From: Quercus robur
Taxonomy: Eukaryota; Streptophyta; Magnoliopsida; Fagales; Fagaceae
Length of the DNA: 64,000 bases
Assembly (NCBI RefSeq): GCF_932294415.1
Contig: NC_065542.1
Span: 2,621,501 to 2,685,500 of the forward strand
Reading direction: 5' to 3'
Shown here: piece by piece, positions 1-10,559 of the stretch
How positions within the stretch are numbered: position 1 is the stretch's first letter
Layout of the letters: every line of letters starts with the position of its first letter
Program-made: the position numbers and the translations under genes
Notes under the pieces: generated by a model
Seen by the model: only the letters and a program-made list of their open reading frames with translations
Database searches by the model: none
Told to the model about the DNA's origin: nothing

Positions 1-93
1 ATGTTGTTGTTAATGTTTGAAAAATGATGATTATGTACGTTCAATTTTTGCAAATCTAAAGATTAACTGTTCATTAGTTTTGGCTAAGTTTAT

Positions 94-616
94 ATGAAAT
101 CAGTTTCTCTTGTTTTCCCTGCTATTCTTTGTTGCTACATATGATTCTTGTGCTTTGGTTGGACAATGTCCTCTACTTTGTAATGTAGGAAAAACCTTAG
201 GAAGTGAAATGTCTCCAGTTAGATATGTTGATGTTTCCAATATTCTGTTTGTGTAACTTGAAATGTTACACACATAACACTCATCACCCAAATTAGATTT
301 ATTGCACATTACTTGTAGGAAAATTTAATAGATTCAATACATACAAACTCATCCAAACCACGTATGAAATCAGTTTCTCTTGTTTTCTCTACTATTCTTT
401 GTTGCTACATATGATTCTTGTGCCTTAGTTGGACAATGTCTTCTACGTTGTAATGTAGGAAAAACCTTAGGAAGTGAAATGCCTCCAAATAGATATGTTG
501 ATGTTTCCAATATTTTGTCTATGTAACTTGAAATGTTACACACATAACACTCATCACCCAAATTAAATTTATTGCATATTACTTGTAGGAAAATTTAATA
601 GATTCAATACATACAG
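94..616. repeat. Two-copy direct tandem repeat, period 270 bp
   Basis: Two near-identical blocks begin at 94 and 364 with the same words (ATGAAATCAGTTTCTCTTG) and both end near an AATAGATTCAATACATAC stretch (about 325-346 and 595-616). Short minus-strand reading frames in each block (69 and 63 codons) are almost the same peptide, but this follows from the duplication. I recognise no protein family. The base differences are scattered, so the duplication is old. Confidence 0.8.
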
Positions 617-1028
617 ACTCATACACACAAACCAATAATATGAATAATTCATTTATATGACTTGTTTGAGCCGTTGTATCATATACGCATATCCGTGTAT
701 CTTAGTTCTGCTAGTATACTACTTTATATAGATACATTACATACAGACTCATCCAAACTAGACTAACCACTCACTCACTAAAAATCCATATGGCTCACAC
801 AAGGTCATCATTACGACAATATTTGGCTTACTTAGAAATTGGTCAAATGCCTAAAAGCTTGATCAACCTCTAAAATGTTTCATTCAAGTTGTTAGTTTGT
901 TGTAGCATTGCTCCAAAGCTCTCTAATGTTGCAATTGTGATGATCAGAAGCCATTGATGTAAGCATAGTTGCACTCATGTGATTTTACATTGATGTTGAG
1001 AAAATGTAACTACATCTTGTACCCGCAA
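617..1028. other. No recognisable gene
   Basis: AT-rich sequence between the tandem repeat and the first B3 fragment. I see no coding region, RNA gene or clear transposon end. Confidence 0.5.
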
Positions 1029-1139
1029 AGACTCACTGAAAAGTTTGTAAGGGAATATATGGGGATAAAACTCTCCAATGTTGCTACACTCACTTCTCGT
1101 AATAATAGCATTTGGCAAGTGAGGTTGGAGAAGGCTAAC
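1029..1139 (+). pseudogene. B3 DNA-binding domain fragment (REM/VRN1-like)
   Basis: The frame reads RLTEKFVREYMG, then KLSNVATL, then SIWQVRLEKAN. This is the order expected of the first half of a plant B3 domain: an F-hydrophobic-x-x-Y helix, an L-S-x-V-A-x-L strand, and a W-x-V strand. The second half of the domain does not follow; the sequence passes into the 188-bp repeats. It is therefore half a domain without its own gene. It lies on the opposite strand to the better preserved B3 pseudogene at 1880-2712. Family assignment is from motif recognition only. Confidence 0.55.
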
Positions 1140-1700
1140 ACAGCTCGACACTGTTCAGCCCAATCATGTTCATAGTTCTGCATGTGCTGCTCAATAGCTT
1201 GGCACTATTGAACCCTATTCAGTCATATCATCCATGCTCACGTGAATACACATATATGCACCCTTTTCCAATGCAGTGTTTTCAATGATATAGAGGATCC
1301 CTCAAAAGTGTAAGCAAAATTTTAGGGGTGAGTTGTCCACCATTGCTACAGTGATGTTTGTAGTTCTGCATGCAATGCTCAACAACTCGGCACTATTGAA
1401 CCCTGACCATAAGTACCCATCCCCACTCACATGAATACATAGATGGACAACCCTTTGTAATGCACCATTTTCGAGGAGGCAGAGTATCCCTAAATTGGTT
1501 CATTATAATTTTGGTGGTAAGTTGTCCATCGTTGCTACACTAATGTTCGTAGTGCTGCACATGCTGCTCAATAGCTTCACACTATTGAAACCTGTCCAAT
1601 CATATCACCTACATGCACGTCAATACACAGCTATGCATCCTTTTTTAATGCAACATTTTCAAGGATGCAGAGCATCCCTGAAAAGTTTATGATACATTTA
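1060..1700. repeat. Tandem array, period about 188 bp, derived from B3 coding DNA
   Basis: The marker CTCAAYARCT...CACTATTGAAACCCT recurs at about 1190, 1378 and 1567, a spacing of 188-189 bp. Each unit also carries GAGTTGTCCAYCRTTGCTAC, which encodes a degenerate ELSTxAT strand like that of the B3 half-domain at 1029-1139. The array thus looks amplified from a B3 exon piece joined to unrelated flanking DNA. Further diverged units lie at 2700-3210. Confidence 0.65.
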
Positions 1701-1879
1701 ACACAACTTGGCACTAGCTCATCAAGTCATGTCAGATGAAGCACAGGAATGCTGAATAGTCTTCAACAAGACATACCAAACTGGTCAGAGAAAAGTCTTA
1801 AAACCACATCCATCAAATACAAACCATACCATTAAATATAAGCATAAACATCACTAGTTTAAAATTTAAACAAGTTATC

Positions 1880-2712
1880 CTAGTATGAACTCTGATGGTC
1901 AACCACGTGAAATATTGAGACACTAAGCACAACAGGCTTCCGCTCGATCACCTCGAAGACACAAACATCTCCTTATTCTAAATTATTTTCTTTCAAAAAT
2001 GCAACCCATCCCTTCTCAAATCTCATCACTAAATAAGTTTTGATGGGGGGTAATAGCATAAGACATTGAAATGTGACAAATCGCTTCCCAATAATATACT
2101 TGGTAGAAAATTCAGCAGGTACATACTGCACAAGAAGAAGAAACAACTAAGCATTAAAGCTTATATGGTTCAAGGCCATATTTAAGCAAACATCATGATC
2201 ATATTATGTATAAAGACTTACCATATTATGCGACCGTGAGATACCAATGAAAGAAGGATTTTTAGGCTTAAACTTTTCGGCTGCTTGGATTTCTCTCTCT
2301 CTCTCTCTCTTCCTCTGGACATGCTAGAAAATATTTTCGTAACAAACTTTTCTCTGACTTCATGTTTTGTGGGCAAATCATCTGAGGGAGATATGTTTGT
2401 ATCATCTTCATCTAAGTTTATTATTTCTACCTGATGATCTTTTAATTTACAGTTCTTGTTGGGTGGATATTGAATCCCTGTGGCAGCCTTATCAAATATA
2501 AGAACATGAAAGCTTGAATTTCCTTCATATTTGAAGACTAAAAAATAACCATAACAGATAAAATGGTATTCAATGAAATCCCGCCTACCAAGTTTCTGGA
2601 CCAAATGTTGTTATCAGCTTTCTTCAATCCCACTTGCCAAATACCACCATAGGGAGCAATGAGTGTAGCTACGGTAGATAGCTCAGCACTATTGAACCCT
2701 GACCACAAGTAC
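1880..2712 (-). pseudogene. B3 transcription-factor pseudogene, two B3 domains (REM/VRN1-like)
   Basis: Exon A (about 2712-2222) encodes a B3 domain from ELSTVATL through GGIWQVGLKKADNNIW to GYFLVFKYEGNSSFHVLIFD. A frame change near 2590 separates the two halves. An acidic linker, a basic RERERE tract and a GTAAGT donor (from 2221) follow. The acceptor TTCTTGTGCAG lies before 2125. Exon B (2125-1880) starts YVPAEFSTKYI and ends GDVCVFEVIERKPVVLSVSIF, typical of a second B3 domain. An in-frame TAA at 1973-1975 interrupts it. B3 proteins of this type bind DNA in the nucleus. The N-terminal part of the first domain is replaced by repeat DNA at about 2700, so I call it a pseudogene. Confidence 0.7.
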
Positions 2713-3210
2713 CCATCAACACTTACATGAATACATAGAGCATCCCTGAAAAGTTTATGCATCAATTTTGGGAGTGAGCTATCCACCATTACTACACTGA
2801 TGTTCGCAGTGCTACATGTGCTGCTCAATAGCTTCACACTAATGAACCCTGTCCAGTCATATCACCTACATGTACGTCAATACACAATATGCATCATTTT
2901 GCAATGCACTACTTTCAAGGATGCAGAGCATCCCTAAAAAGTTTATGATACATTTAACACAGCACGACACTATCTCATCAAGTCATGTCAGATGAAGCAC
3001 AGGAATGCTAAATAGTCTTCACGTAAACCCTGTCCAGTCATATCACCTACACGCACATCAATAAACAGATATGCATCCTTTTGCAATGAACCGTTTTCAA
3101 GGATGTAGAGCATCCTTGAAACGTTTCTGATACATTTAACACAACTCGGCACTGTCTCATCAAGTCATGTCAGATGAAGCATAGGAATGCTGAATAGTCT
3201 TCAAGTGAAT
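2700..3210. repeat. Diverged units of the 188-bp family
   Basis: Segments at about 2760-2920 and 3020-3205 match parts of the array at 1060-1700. The phrase for GATACATTTAACACARC...CATCAAGTCATGTCAGATGA occurs at about 1685, 2945 and 3130. Near 2690 a plus-orientation unit abuts the minus-orientation B3 exon, which gives an inverted junction. Confidence 0.6.
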
Positions 3211-3639
3211 AAATACATAACCTCTTTTGCAATACACATCACCAACCTGCTGCTGTAGCACAAGCTATAGCCATATCAAACAGCTACCTCAACAAACCAC
3301 ATGCACCAACAGGTGCCACTGTATAGCCAAGTCATGTTCGCAGTTTTACATGTGCTCCTCAACACCTCACTGAACAATACACTGTCGAGTCATATCATCT
3401 TTATTTACGTGAATACTTACCTTTACATATAGTCACATCCACATGAATACTTGCCCTTACAAAACTCCTATACAAAGTCCCATTTACATCTACCCTTGCA
3501 AAATATCTACACATATCGATGTCCCATTTATGTCTACCCTTGCAAAACATCTACATATACCGATCAGAAGTCACATTTTCCAATGTCAATGCGCAATTGG
3601 ATGCTACCTCATTTTCCAAATAACTATAGGAGGGAGAGA
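3211..3639. other. No recognisable gene
   Basis: Contains short repeated CCCTTGCAAAAYATCTACA words at about 3450-3560 but no recognisable coding or RNA feature. Confidence 0.4.
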
Positions 3640-3961
3640 GATTCCAACGAGAGGGAATATTATGCCGAACTGCGGCAAGAGTGGGACTTTCACGTGAACA
3701 AGTCCAACACTCTGCATGATGATCTCATGAGACTTGGAGCACCTCTTGTCGACCATATCTTGCTCACATTGCCAAAGCAAGACATGCACCAATATGAGCA
3801 TGCAGTGACCAAAAAAAAAAAAAGAATAATCTGATGATACTCCGTAGGTCCAGGTATCACATGCTATAGTTGGCAGAAGAGCTGACCGCCGCATCGAATA
3901 GGCAACTCACTCCGACGGAATGTAACAATGTCCTCAACAATGAGGACTACTTGTCAGAGTG
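3640..3961 (+). pseudogene. Coding relic of unknown family
   Basis: The frame through REYYAELRQEWDFHV and LPKQDMHQYEHAV looks like real protein (charged, amphipathic). It runs into a 13-base A run at about 3811, after which the likely continuation (ILRRSRYHML, LAEELTAASNRQ, LTPTECNNVLN) lies in another frame and carries an in-frame TAG after RYHML. I do not recognise the family. The A-run slip and the stop indicate a dead gene fragment. Confidence 0.4.
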
Positions 3962-4149
3962 AACGCCTATGTGGTATGTGTGTTATGTCTAGGGTTAAGT
4001 TAATAATGTTAGTAGCATTAGTGTTCAATATGCAATGCATACATATTGGTGACATCGTGTAAGTTCTTTTAAGTTTTCTGCGTTATGCTGTAGGTGCTTA
4101 TTGAAATACATCATGTGTGGGAATATTTAACTTTTATGCGTTATGTGGG

Positions 4150-4181
4150 AATAATCTAGATTACGAATAATCTAGATTACG
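4150..4181. repeat. 16-bp perfect tandem duplication
   Basis: AATCTAGATTACGAAT occurs twice in succession; each unit itself contains the short palindrome TCTAGA. Confidence 0.7.
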
Positions 4182-4314
4182 AATAACGTGCATGCTCCTC
4201 ATAATCAATAATAAGGTTTACATAGTACAAATTCAACAACAGTGACATACATACATTTAAAACATAGTTAAGCAAAATAGTTCTCCAACAAAGTCTAATT
4301 ACACCATGACACAA

Positions 4315-4572
4315 TTACTCTTTATCTGATATCTCCACGTCTGACTGATAAATGGGATCAGCAAGAAGTGATTGCATGAATTGTGCATACTCGTACCACC
4401 CTCCCTCCACGGACTCTCGAATCTCAACTTGGGTTCGATATTGATTAAGATGTATCTTCATTCGATTATTTTCTTCTCTTATGTGGTTCAATGCTTTACA
4501 AAGTTTGTTGATCATGTCTCTGGGCATCTGCAATGCAAGTCGCCGAGGCACTGACAACTTAAAACCAGCCAA
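4315..4572 (-). CDS. Short ORF of unknown function, probably a fragment
   Basis: An 85-codon frame with varied, charged composition, ending LLADPIYQSDVEISDKE. It could be part of a domesticated or transposon-derived gene, but no motif is recognisable. No exon partner was found on either side. Low confidence that it is functional. Confidence 0.2.
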   Translation of the reverse strand: MAGFKLSVPRRLALQMPRDMINKLCKALNHIREENNRMKIHLNQYRTQVEIRESVEGGWYEYAQFMQSLLADPIYQSDVEISDKE

Positions 4573-5339
4573 CTCATCATAAAATATTTGCTATTCATGA
4601 AATAACCAAGCCCACTCTTGTCTTATGGTATTGTGAACGTAAGCACTATTTAGTATATTCGGATTGATTGGATAGCTGAACTCATCTTCTAATACCCACC
4701 AACAACCCATAACAATGAACACATCATGAGGCCTATAGAGTTGCAGGTTGCCAAACCAGACATTGACGCTGAATACAATAACAACAAATGATCAAGTTAA
4801 CAGTGTGCATCAACTATTGGTAAATAATGTAATGTCGCATAAAATGGTACACGACAAAGACATTCCTAAATTTGTATACTATTACATGCTAAAAATGAAA
4901 TACTAACGCTAACATTTGACCATATACATTAGACGTTATTGTTAATGTCTACACGTTGTGTGCAATACAAAATGTTGTTGTTAATGTCTGACCAATGATG
5001 ATTATGTACACATCCTATATGATTATGACCAATGATGATTATGTGCAATACAAGATGTTGCTATAGTAAAGATTTCATTCTCTTATAACCAACGTTTACT
5101 ACAACAAACAACCAAAATCACACCAATGTACTTACTTCACACTCATTCAACCAAAAAAATAAAAATTCAGTATAATATCAAATGAAAATACCATTGCCAT
5201 AAAATTCTAGTGTGAGGTTTTTATTTGAGGTGATACAAATTTTAGTTGAGTCCAGAAGCAATTGTGGATCTGTGGAGCAAAGTGGAATTCAGTTCAGATG
5301 GAAAGCAAGACACTCTGATGGGAGGAGATGTGCAGGTAA
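4573..5339. other. No recognisable gene
   Basis: AT-rich, with a small internal repeat (GACCAATGATGATTATGT at about 4988 and 5027). No coding region or transposon terminus is apparent. Confidence 0.4.
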
Positions 5340-5522
5340 TATACAAGAATAACTCGATTTTATGGAGTTCGAGTATGCTTTATAACTCGACATTCAATTA
5401 ATCGAGTTATATTACTCGTACACTTGACACCAAGATAGTGTGAAAACAGCTTTAACAAGAGTATAACTCGAGATTTGTATAGTCGGTTACATAACTCGTT
5501 TTTCTTATAATCGAGTTATTTA
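5340..5522. repeat. Cluster of ATAACTCGA / TCGAGTTAT motifs in both orientations
   Basis: ATAACTCG or its reverse complement recurs at about 5349, 5381, 5401, 5463, 5491 and 5511, so several short hairpins can form. It lies directly beside the truncated end of the gypsy element. Origin unknown; possibly a nested terminal inverted repeat. Confidence 0.5.
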
Positions 5523-5559
5523 GGGATTAAAGAAAGAAAATGCCATGCTGGTTGTCCAG

Positions 5560-5899
5560 CGTACGTCATAAGTACTCCTGGCAAACACATCAATGTTGTC
5601 TTCCAACAACTTCACCAACACTACTTTCTCTAGGGGTGGCACTTGGGATCCTACTTGAAAGTATTTCTCCTCATCTTGCCCGATCAAAACCCTTTCCAAT
5701 TCCTCGAACAATACCTCCTATGACTCGGTACCAAGTCCAAATTCGGGACCTTTTAGTTGCTATAGGATTCGTTCCTCTTCCACCATAGCTTGATCCACCG
5801 GAAGTTATGTAATGGCTGCCACTAGACATTGTCTAGCCATTACTTGACTTCACACCAGTTCCCCTACTCTTCCCTACATGGGATACTTAACTTTCAAAT
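5560..5899 (-). pseudogene. Ty3/gypsy pol fragment (protease-RT linker and RT N-terminus)
   Basis: Contains the gypsy-typical MFEELERVLIG and EEKYFQVGSQVPP, then NIDVFARSTYDV just upstream of where the RT palm would begin. Homology ends after STYDV. It continues the protease frame across the hAT insertion, as shown by SSTL on the other side of that element and LKVKYP on this side. Confidence 0.65.
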
Positions 5900-5907
5900 G
5901 TAAGGTT

Positions 5908-6957
5908 TAGGGATGGCAATTTCTGCCCAATCCACAAGTACCCGGCCTGGCCTGACCCTAATGGGCCGGGTTTTACCTGGATCGATAAAGAATAGGGTCG
6001 GGTTTAGGTCTAAAATAAATAAATAAATAAATAAAACTGAACCAAGTCCGGGTCGAGTTCGAATTTTTACAAAAACCCGACCTGAACCCAGACTCGACCT
6101 GACCCAGTTACATAAGAAATTACTTAAATACCCTTATATATATAGTTATAAACCAACCTTAACCTAACTCATTTCATTTTTCCTCTCTCTCTCTCAAGCT
6201 CTCACGACCTCGCTCAACCTCACGGCCCCATGGCCTCATTCAACCTCACGGTGTTAGCTCTGTTCATTCAGCCTCACACCTATGATTTTTCTTTTTTCTT
6301 TTTTGGTTCATTTCATCTTTCATTGTTTTTTTTTTCTTTGTTTGTGTTTGTGATTTTTGTGTTTGTGTTTGTGTTTGTGTTTTTTATTTTGAAAAGGAAA
6401 ATCATAAATCTGAAATTTTTGTGTTTGTGATTTTGAAAGGGAAAATAAAAAATTTTTGTGTTTGTGTTTGTGTTAGGGTTTCTATGTTTATGATTGTGGT
6501 TTTGGAAGGGAAAATGTGAAAATTTTGTGTTTGTGAAATCTGTGTTTATGTTTGTGAAATCTATGTTTATGTTTGTGTTAGGATCTATATTTGTGTTTGT
6601 GATTTTGAAAGGGAAAATCTGAAATTTTTGTGTTTATGAAATCTATGGTTGTATTTGTGTTGGGATTTGTGCTTGCGTTTGTGATTTTGAAAGGAAAATT
6701 CATAGATCTGAAACCTGTGTTTTTGATATCTATGTTTGTGTTTATGTTGTGATTTAGGGCTGGGCATGACAGGACGGGGCCAGTGGAGCTCATAGGGCCC
6801 AACGGGGTAGGTTTAGGGATGGAAAAAACCCGTTTATTAAATGGGGCAGGTTCGGGTAACAAGTGTAGGCCCGCGGGTAGAGTTCAAGCATAAAGAAACC
6901 TAGGTTCAGGCATAAAGAAACCCGGCCCGAACCTAACCCGACCCATTGCCATTCCTA
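5908..6957. mobile_element. Non-autonomous hAT-type element with 8-bp target duplication
   Basis: Ends are TAGGGATGGCAAT (5908-5920) and ATTGCCATTCCTA (6945-6957), inverted repeats matching at 12 of 13 positions. The element is flanked by the identical 8-bp duplication GTAAGGTT (5900-5907 and 6958-6965), as expected for hAT transposition. The subterminal regions are rich in CCCGGCCCGACC-like words. The core is a TTTGTGTTTGTG-rich repeat (6290-6760). No transposase is encoded. It interrupts the gypsy element and is therefore younger. Confidence 0.85.
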
Positions 6958-6965
6958 GTAAGGTT

Positions 6966-7270
6966 GATGATACTGCCCCCATAGCATGAAGCCACGGTCT
7001 GGCTAGAATAGCTATGTAAGGGGAATAGGCTTTGACTACAATGAAGTTAACTTGCACCTTTTCGTCTCCAGCATGCCCAAGTAACTTTATCATCCCGCGG
7101 GGGATTACCAATCTCCCATCATAGCCAACCAGCGCTGAATCATACTTCTCCAAGTCTTTAGGCTTGAGATTTAACCCTTTATACAAATCTAGATACATAA
7201 TCTCTGCTTCTCTCCCTTGGTCTACCAAGACCATCTTTACATCATACCCACCAATCCGAACAGTTACCAC
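6966..7270 (-). pseudogene. Ty3/gypsy retropepsin (aspartic protease) domain
   Basis: The frame reads VLVDQG at the catalytic position, followed by AEIMYLDLYKGLNL, VIPRGMIKL, NFIVVKAYSPY and ILARPWLHAMGAVSST. This is the retropepsin-like domain of a plant gypsy subfamily whose active site reads D-Q-G. The reading frame runs on into the inserted hAT element, which adds about 27 foreign residues before a stop at 6884. Confidence 0.7.
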
Positions 7271-7323
7271 TAAGGCATCATCGTGTGGCTAGAATGTTCC
7301 CTCCTTATCCTCATCTGAGAAAC

Positions 7324-8673
7324 CTAAACCACTTTAGCCTTTTTGAAGGCCTGACTCTTGTCTTCCAAGTTGGGACCTGAAAGCACAAACATAGCCCCCG
7401 AATAGGTCCCAACGTCGCCTCTCGGCCTGGCAAAAATGACATTAATTGTGCCCAAGGCTGGCCGTGGAGTTCCATCCCTCTGATACCCAGCTTCGGGTTG
7501 CCCAAACTGACCCACAGGCTGGTGCAAGAATTGCCTCAATTTCCCTGCCCTCACCAGCTTACCTAGATGATCATGCAAAGTCCTACAGTCTTCTGTTGTA
7601 TGTCCTTTTTCCTGATGATAGTGGCAGTAAAGGCTCTGATTTCTCTTGGATGGGTCTCCACCCATCTTATTGGGCCATTTGAAATACGGTTCATTTTTTT
7701 TATTATCTTTTCCAGTATCTAATAAATTAGCTCTTTAAATAACAAAATAACCACTTGAGCACCCGCCGATGGTGTCTAGTTGGGGAAATCTCTCCTAGGC
7801 CAATTATTGTGATATCCTCCTCCTTGAGGATCCCTCCTTTCAGGGTAAGCTTTTGCTTTGCCTTTTCCTTGGATCTGATCTTCCTCTACTTGTTTATACT
7901 TATCAATGTTATCCATAAGCTAACGCATACTATAGGCAGGCTTCACTGTTAGTGACTTCCTCAACTCATGCTCCGTTGGAAGCCCTACTTTAAAATTTCT
8001 TATAGCTACGTCCTCAAAATCCCCATCTATTTCATTTAACGTTTCGCAATATTTGTCCAAATAGTTCTTAAGAGTCTCACCTTCCCTCATCCCCATAGAC
8101 AACAAAGAGTCTAAAGGCTTCGGAACCCTATTGCACGTCACAAATCTAGCACCAAATGCCCTTGTCAACTCTTTGAAGGGCCTTATTGACCCTTCCTCTA
8201 AAGCATCAAACCATCGTATAGCCACAGGTTTGAGGCTGGAGGAAATACCTTGCACATGAGGGCTTCATTGCTAGAATGAACTGCCATTTTCTTATTGAAG
8301 TGGCTCACATGCTCTACCGAATCAGACCTTGCATTGTAAATGGTGAATGTTGGTTGTGGAAAACGGTGGGGAAGCCTGACCTTGTTAATTCTCCCAACAA
8401 AAGGTGCCTTTGAGATTTGACAAAGTGCCTTACTCATTGTGTCATTCCCCATGCTATGGTTAGATGATCCCTGCCCACGCTTGAACTTGCCTCTTTCCAA
8501 TTTATCCAGGTGAGAAGATGCTGAGAAGGACTCATTGGATGGGTTTCTGGACCTATGGCAATATGAACGATCATACTCTCCACTGATCCATCACTTAATG
8601 GGGGTGATGAATTTCTTCTGTCACGCTCCCTTTGCTGTAACTTCTTATGCAAGTGATCTATCTTGAGCTTCAA
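7324..8673 (-). pseudogene. Ty3/gypsy gag, broken
   Basis: Successive frames (8673-8434, 8500-8198, 8255-7920, 7665-7324) carry gag features: a charged N-terminal coiled region (LKIDHLHKKLQQRERDRR), the core with YNARSDSVEHVSHF and the RWFDALEEGSIRPFKELTRAF helix, LLSMGMREGETLKNYL, and a zinc-knuckle-like CHYHQEKGHTTEDC near the C-terminus. At least three frameshifts separate the pieces. Gag packages element RNA; this copy cannot. Confidence 0.75.
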
Positions 8674-8904
8674 TTTCTACATTTCATGTTCATGTGAAAC
8701 ATGGCTCCCAATCTTTAAGTGGCTCCTTTCAGTACATTCCGTGTGGTATGACTCTATAACATTAGGTGTATGGTGATATTCTTTGTCTCTCCTTCGCTCC
8801 AGGTTAACGAATTGGTTTTCCCTCTATGAACCAACAGATTCTTCCCTATTCTACTCCAAGTTAGCCATGGCTCATCAAAACAAACCAAGAACAAAACCTT
8901 GTAT

Positions 8905-8922
8905 TTCCCACAAACGATGCCA
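8905..8922 (-). other. Primer-binding-site-like sequence of the gypsy element
   Basis: On the minus strand TGGCATCGTTTGTGGGAA matches the usual TGGCGCCGT...TGGGGA region just inside the 5' LTR of plant gypsy elements. It places the inner LTR edge near 8925. Confidence 0.5.
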
Positions 8923-8924
8923 AT

Positions 8925-9560
8925 TATAAGGACACGAAAATTAGGGGCCCAAACCCACCTAGAATAATGAAGCTTGTTCCATCCAACTAGGCCCAAACAG
9001 ATAAATATTTGTTAAGAGAGTGGATAAAACAAGTCGAGCTTAAGTCCGAAGATTTAATTAGAAAGGGAATGCACAAAAGTTGAGAATAAATAGCATTAAT
9101 GGTTCTTTTCAAGCCCGCCCAAGGACGATGTTCTTACAGAAGGATACACACTCTTCTCTCTCTCTTTCTTCCAATTGTTCTTGTTCTAATCTCTTTTTCT
9201 TGATTTTTTCCAAATCCCTTCATCTGGAAGTTTTCTTCTTTTATATACTCTTATGCTTCTTGCATCCTAGCCCTCCATCTGCAATCCTTTAAGTCCTTAG
9301 AACACTTGTCCCATTAGACTCCTGTTGAAGGTGGTAGAAGGGGCTGCTTAATTGTGAAGCTACTAATCATGGGTCATTTCCTCATCAATGTAATTGATAA
9401 AGCTGTTGCAAGTTATTAAATGCAGAGGTAGTAAGTGAGCGTTCACAGGAAACTTCCTTTAGCTACCTTGACTCTCTCTTTGAACGCCAATCTCTCCACT
9501 CAAGTTTTTAGGAGATATTTTGTCTCTTCCCCTCCTCTCCACGGGCAAACCCGTTCCTTG
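8925..9560 (-). mobile_element. Probable 5' LTR region of the gypsy element
   Basis: A minus-strand TATATAAAA (plus 9239-9247) lies about 300 bp upstream of the primer-site-like sequence, as expected for an LTR promoter. The outer LTR edge and its TG dinucleotide were not identified, so the 9560 boundary is a guess. Confidence 0.35.
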
Positions 9561-10046
9561 AGCTTAAAGTGCTTCCACCTAAGGAACAAATGATATTCAT
9601 AACGATCTCAGTCTTCCTTTGTCCTCAGATCCCCACAATAATAATAATAATAATAAACACAAAAAGAGTTGATAAGGAAAGTAATTATTAGATACTTTTT
9701 GTTTTGGAGTTGGTGATGTGGTTCTCTCTCCTCTTATATCTGTGGTGCATAACTGTATTCTACTAATTAAATTTATGAGGGAGTTCATTATGAATGTGAG
9801 AAAATAGAGCACTACATTACTAGAAGTGCTAATAGTTTTCCCAATAAGGAAGGTAAAAATAGGAAAAGAAGTGTTGCGTCCACAATATAATTTGTTAGTG
9901 GTTACTGGTTTTAATTTGAACTCACCACTAAAATTATTTTTTACCCACTAATAATAAACTGTAAAAACCTATCACTTATAATTTATTACAAAAATATCAT
10001 TAAAAGTTTGTATACATAAAATAGCATAGCATATTTCAAATAAAAT
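9561..10046. other. No recognisable gene
   Basis: Holds an (ATA)n microsatellite at about 9639-9655 and AT-rich sequence only. Confidence 0.4.
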
Positions 10047-10219
10047 GTGGATTCCAGTTAGCTCAACTGGTAAAGTTTTTTATGGTTAAATAAGATATCT
10101 GAGATTCAATCCCTGTCTACACCTAAAACCGATTGGTGTTTTAGTTTGATGATAAAACCTATTATCAAAAGCGGATACTATAAAATAAAACTCTCCAAAA
10201 AAAAAAAAAAAAAAAAATT
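10047..10219 (+). mobile_element. tRNA-derived SINE
   Basis: A polymerase III A box (TTAGCTCAACTGGTAAA, 10058-10074) and B box (GAGATTCAATCCC, 10101-10113) are spaced as in a tRNA. A tRNA-unrelated body with CCGATTGGTGTTTTAGT follows, then an A run at about 10197-10219. It does not fold as a full tRNA. A related copy lies at 12583-12760. Confidence 0.7.
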
Positions 10220-10481
10220 GAACCATACACCGTATATCTTTCTAAACGAATGAAAAAAAGAAAAAGACCAATTATCCGAAGTCCGAACAAGAAGAATAGG
10301 AAGGAAACTTCTGGGTAAAAAGGAAATTTCCACTAAGATTCATGCTGGTCACCACGAAATTACTGTCCTTTTATTTATTTATATATTTTTCTAAAGAAAG
10401 TAAAAAAGATAAATAAACGGATTGACAAAGTAGCAGTAGCCAGTAACAGAGGAAAATAGGCATTTAAGACGCAGATGTGTA

Positions 10482-10497
10482 GTTGACTTGACTTAAA
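10482..10497 (+). promoter_or_regulatory. Double W-box upstream of TNL1
   Basis: GTTGACTTGACTTAAA holds two overlapping TTGAC cores, the binding site of WRKY factors that often control immune genes. The identical 16-mer occurs in the TNL3 promoter (60834-60849, minus). In TNL2 the second core is mutated. Binding itself is inference. Confidence 0.5.
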
Positions 10498-10559
10498 ACA
10501 GAGGATAACGAAGTTGTGAACACAAACACACGGAGTAAGAAAGCACAGATTCCATTCCT

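Larger units (their letters stand above)
5535..9300 (-). mobile_element. Decayed, truncated Ty3/gypsy LTR retrotransposon
   Basis: On the minus strand the order is LTR/TATA region, primer-binding-like site, gag, zinc-knuckle region, retropepsin, start of reverse transcriptase. This is the Ty3/gypsy order. The element stops within the N-terminal RT region near 5560, so most of pol and the second LTR are missing. Several frame breaks interrupt gag. A 1,050-bp hAT-type element splits the protease-RT linker at 5908-6957. Outer boundaries are approximate. Confidence 0.75.

Noticed and set aside
2538..2837. Minus-strand ORF as an independent gene
   Set aside because: Its middle is the first half of the B3 pseudogene; its start is repeat DNA and its end is out of frame.
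6230..6430. Plus-strand ORF with repeated FVFVFV
   Set aside because: Translation of the TTTGTG repeat core of the hAT-type element.
10047..10219. Functional tRNA gene from A and B boxes (also at 12583, 28200, 59765)
   Set aside because: The acceptor and anticodon stems do not pair; A-tails and shared tRNA-unrelated bodies show these are SINEs.
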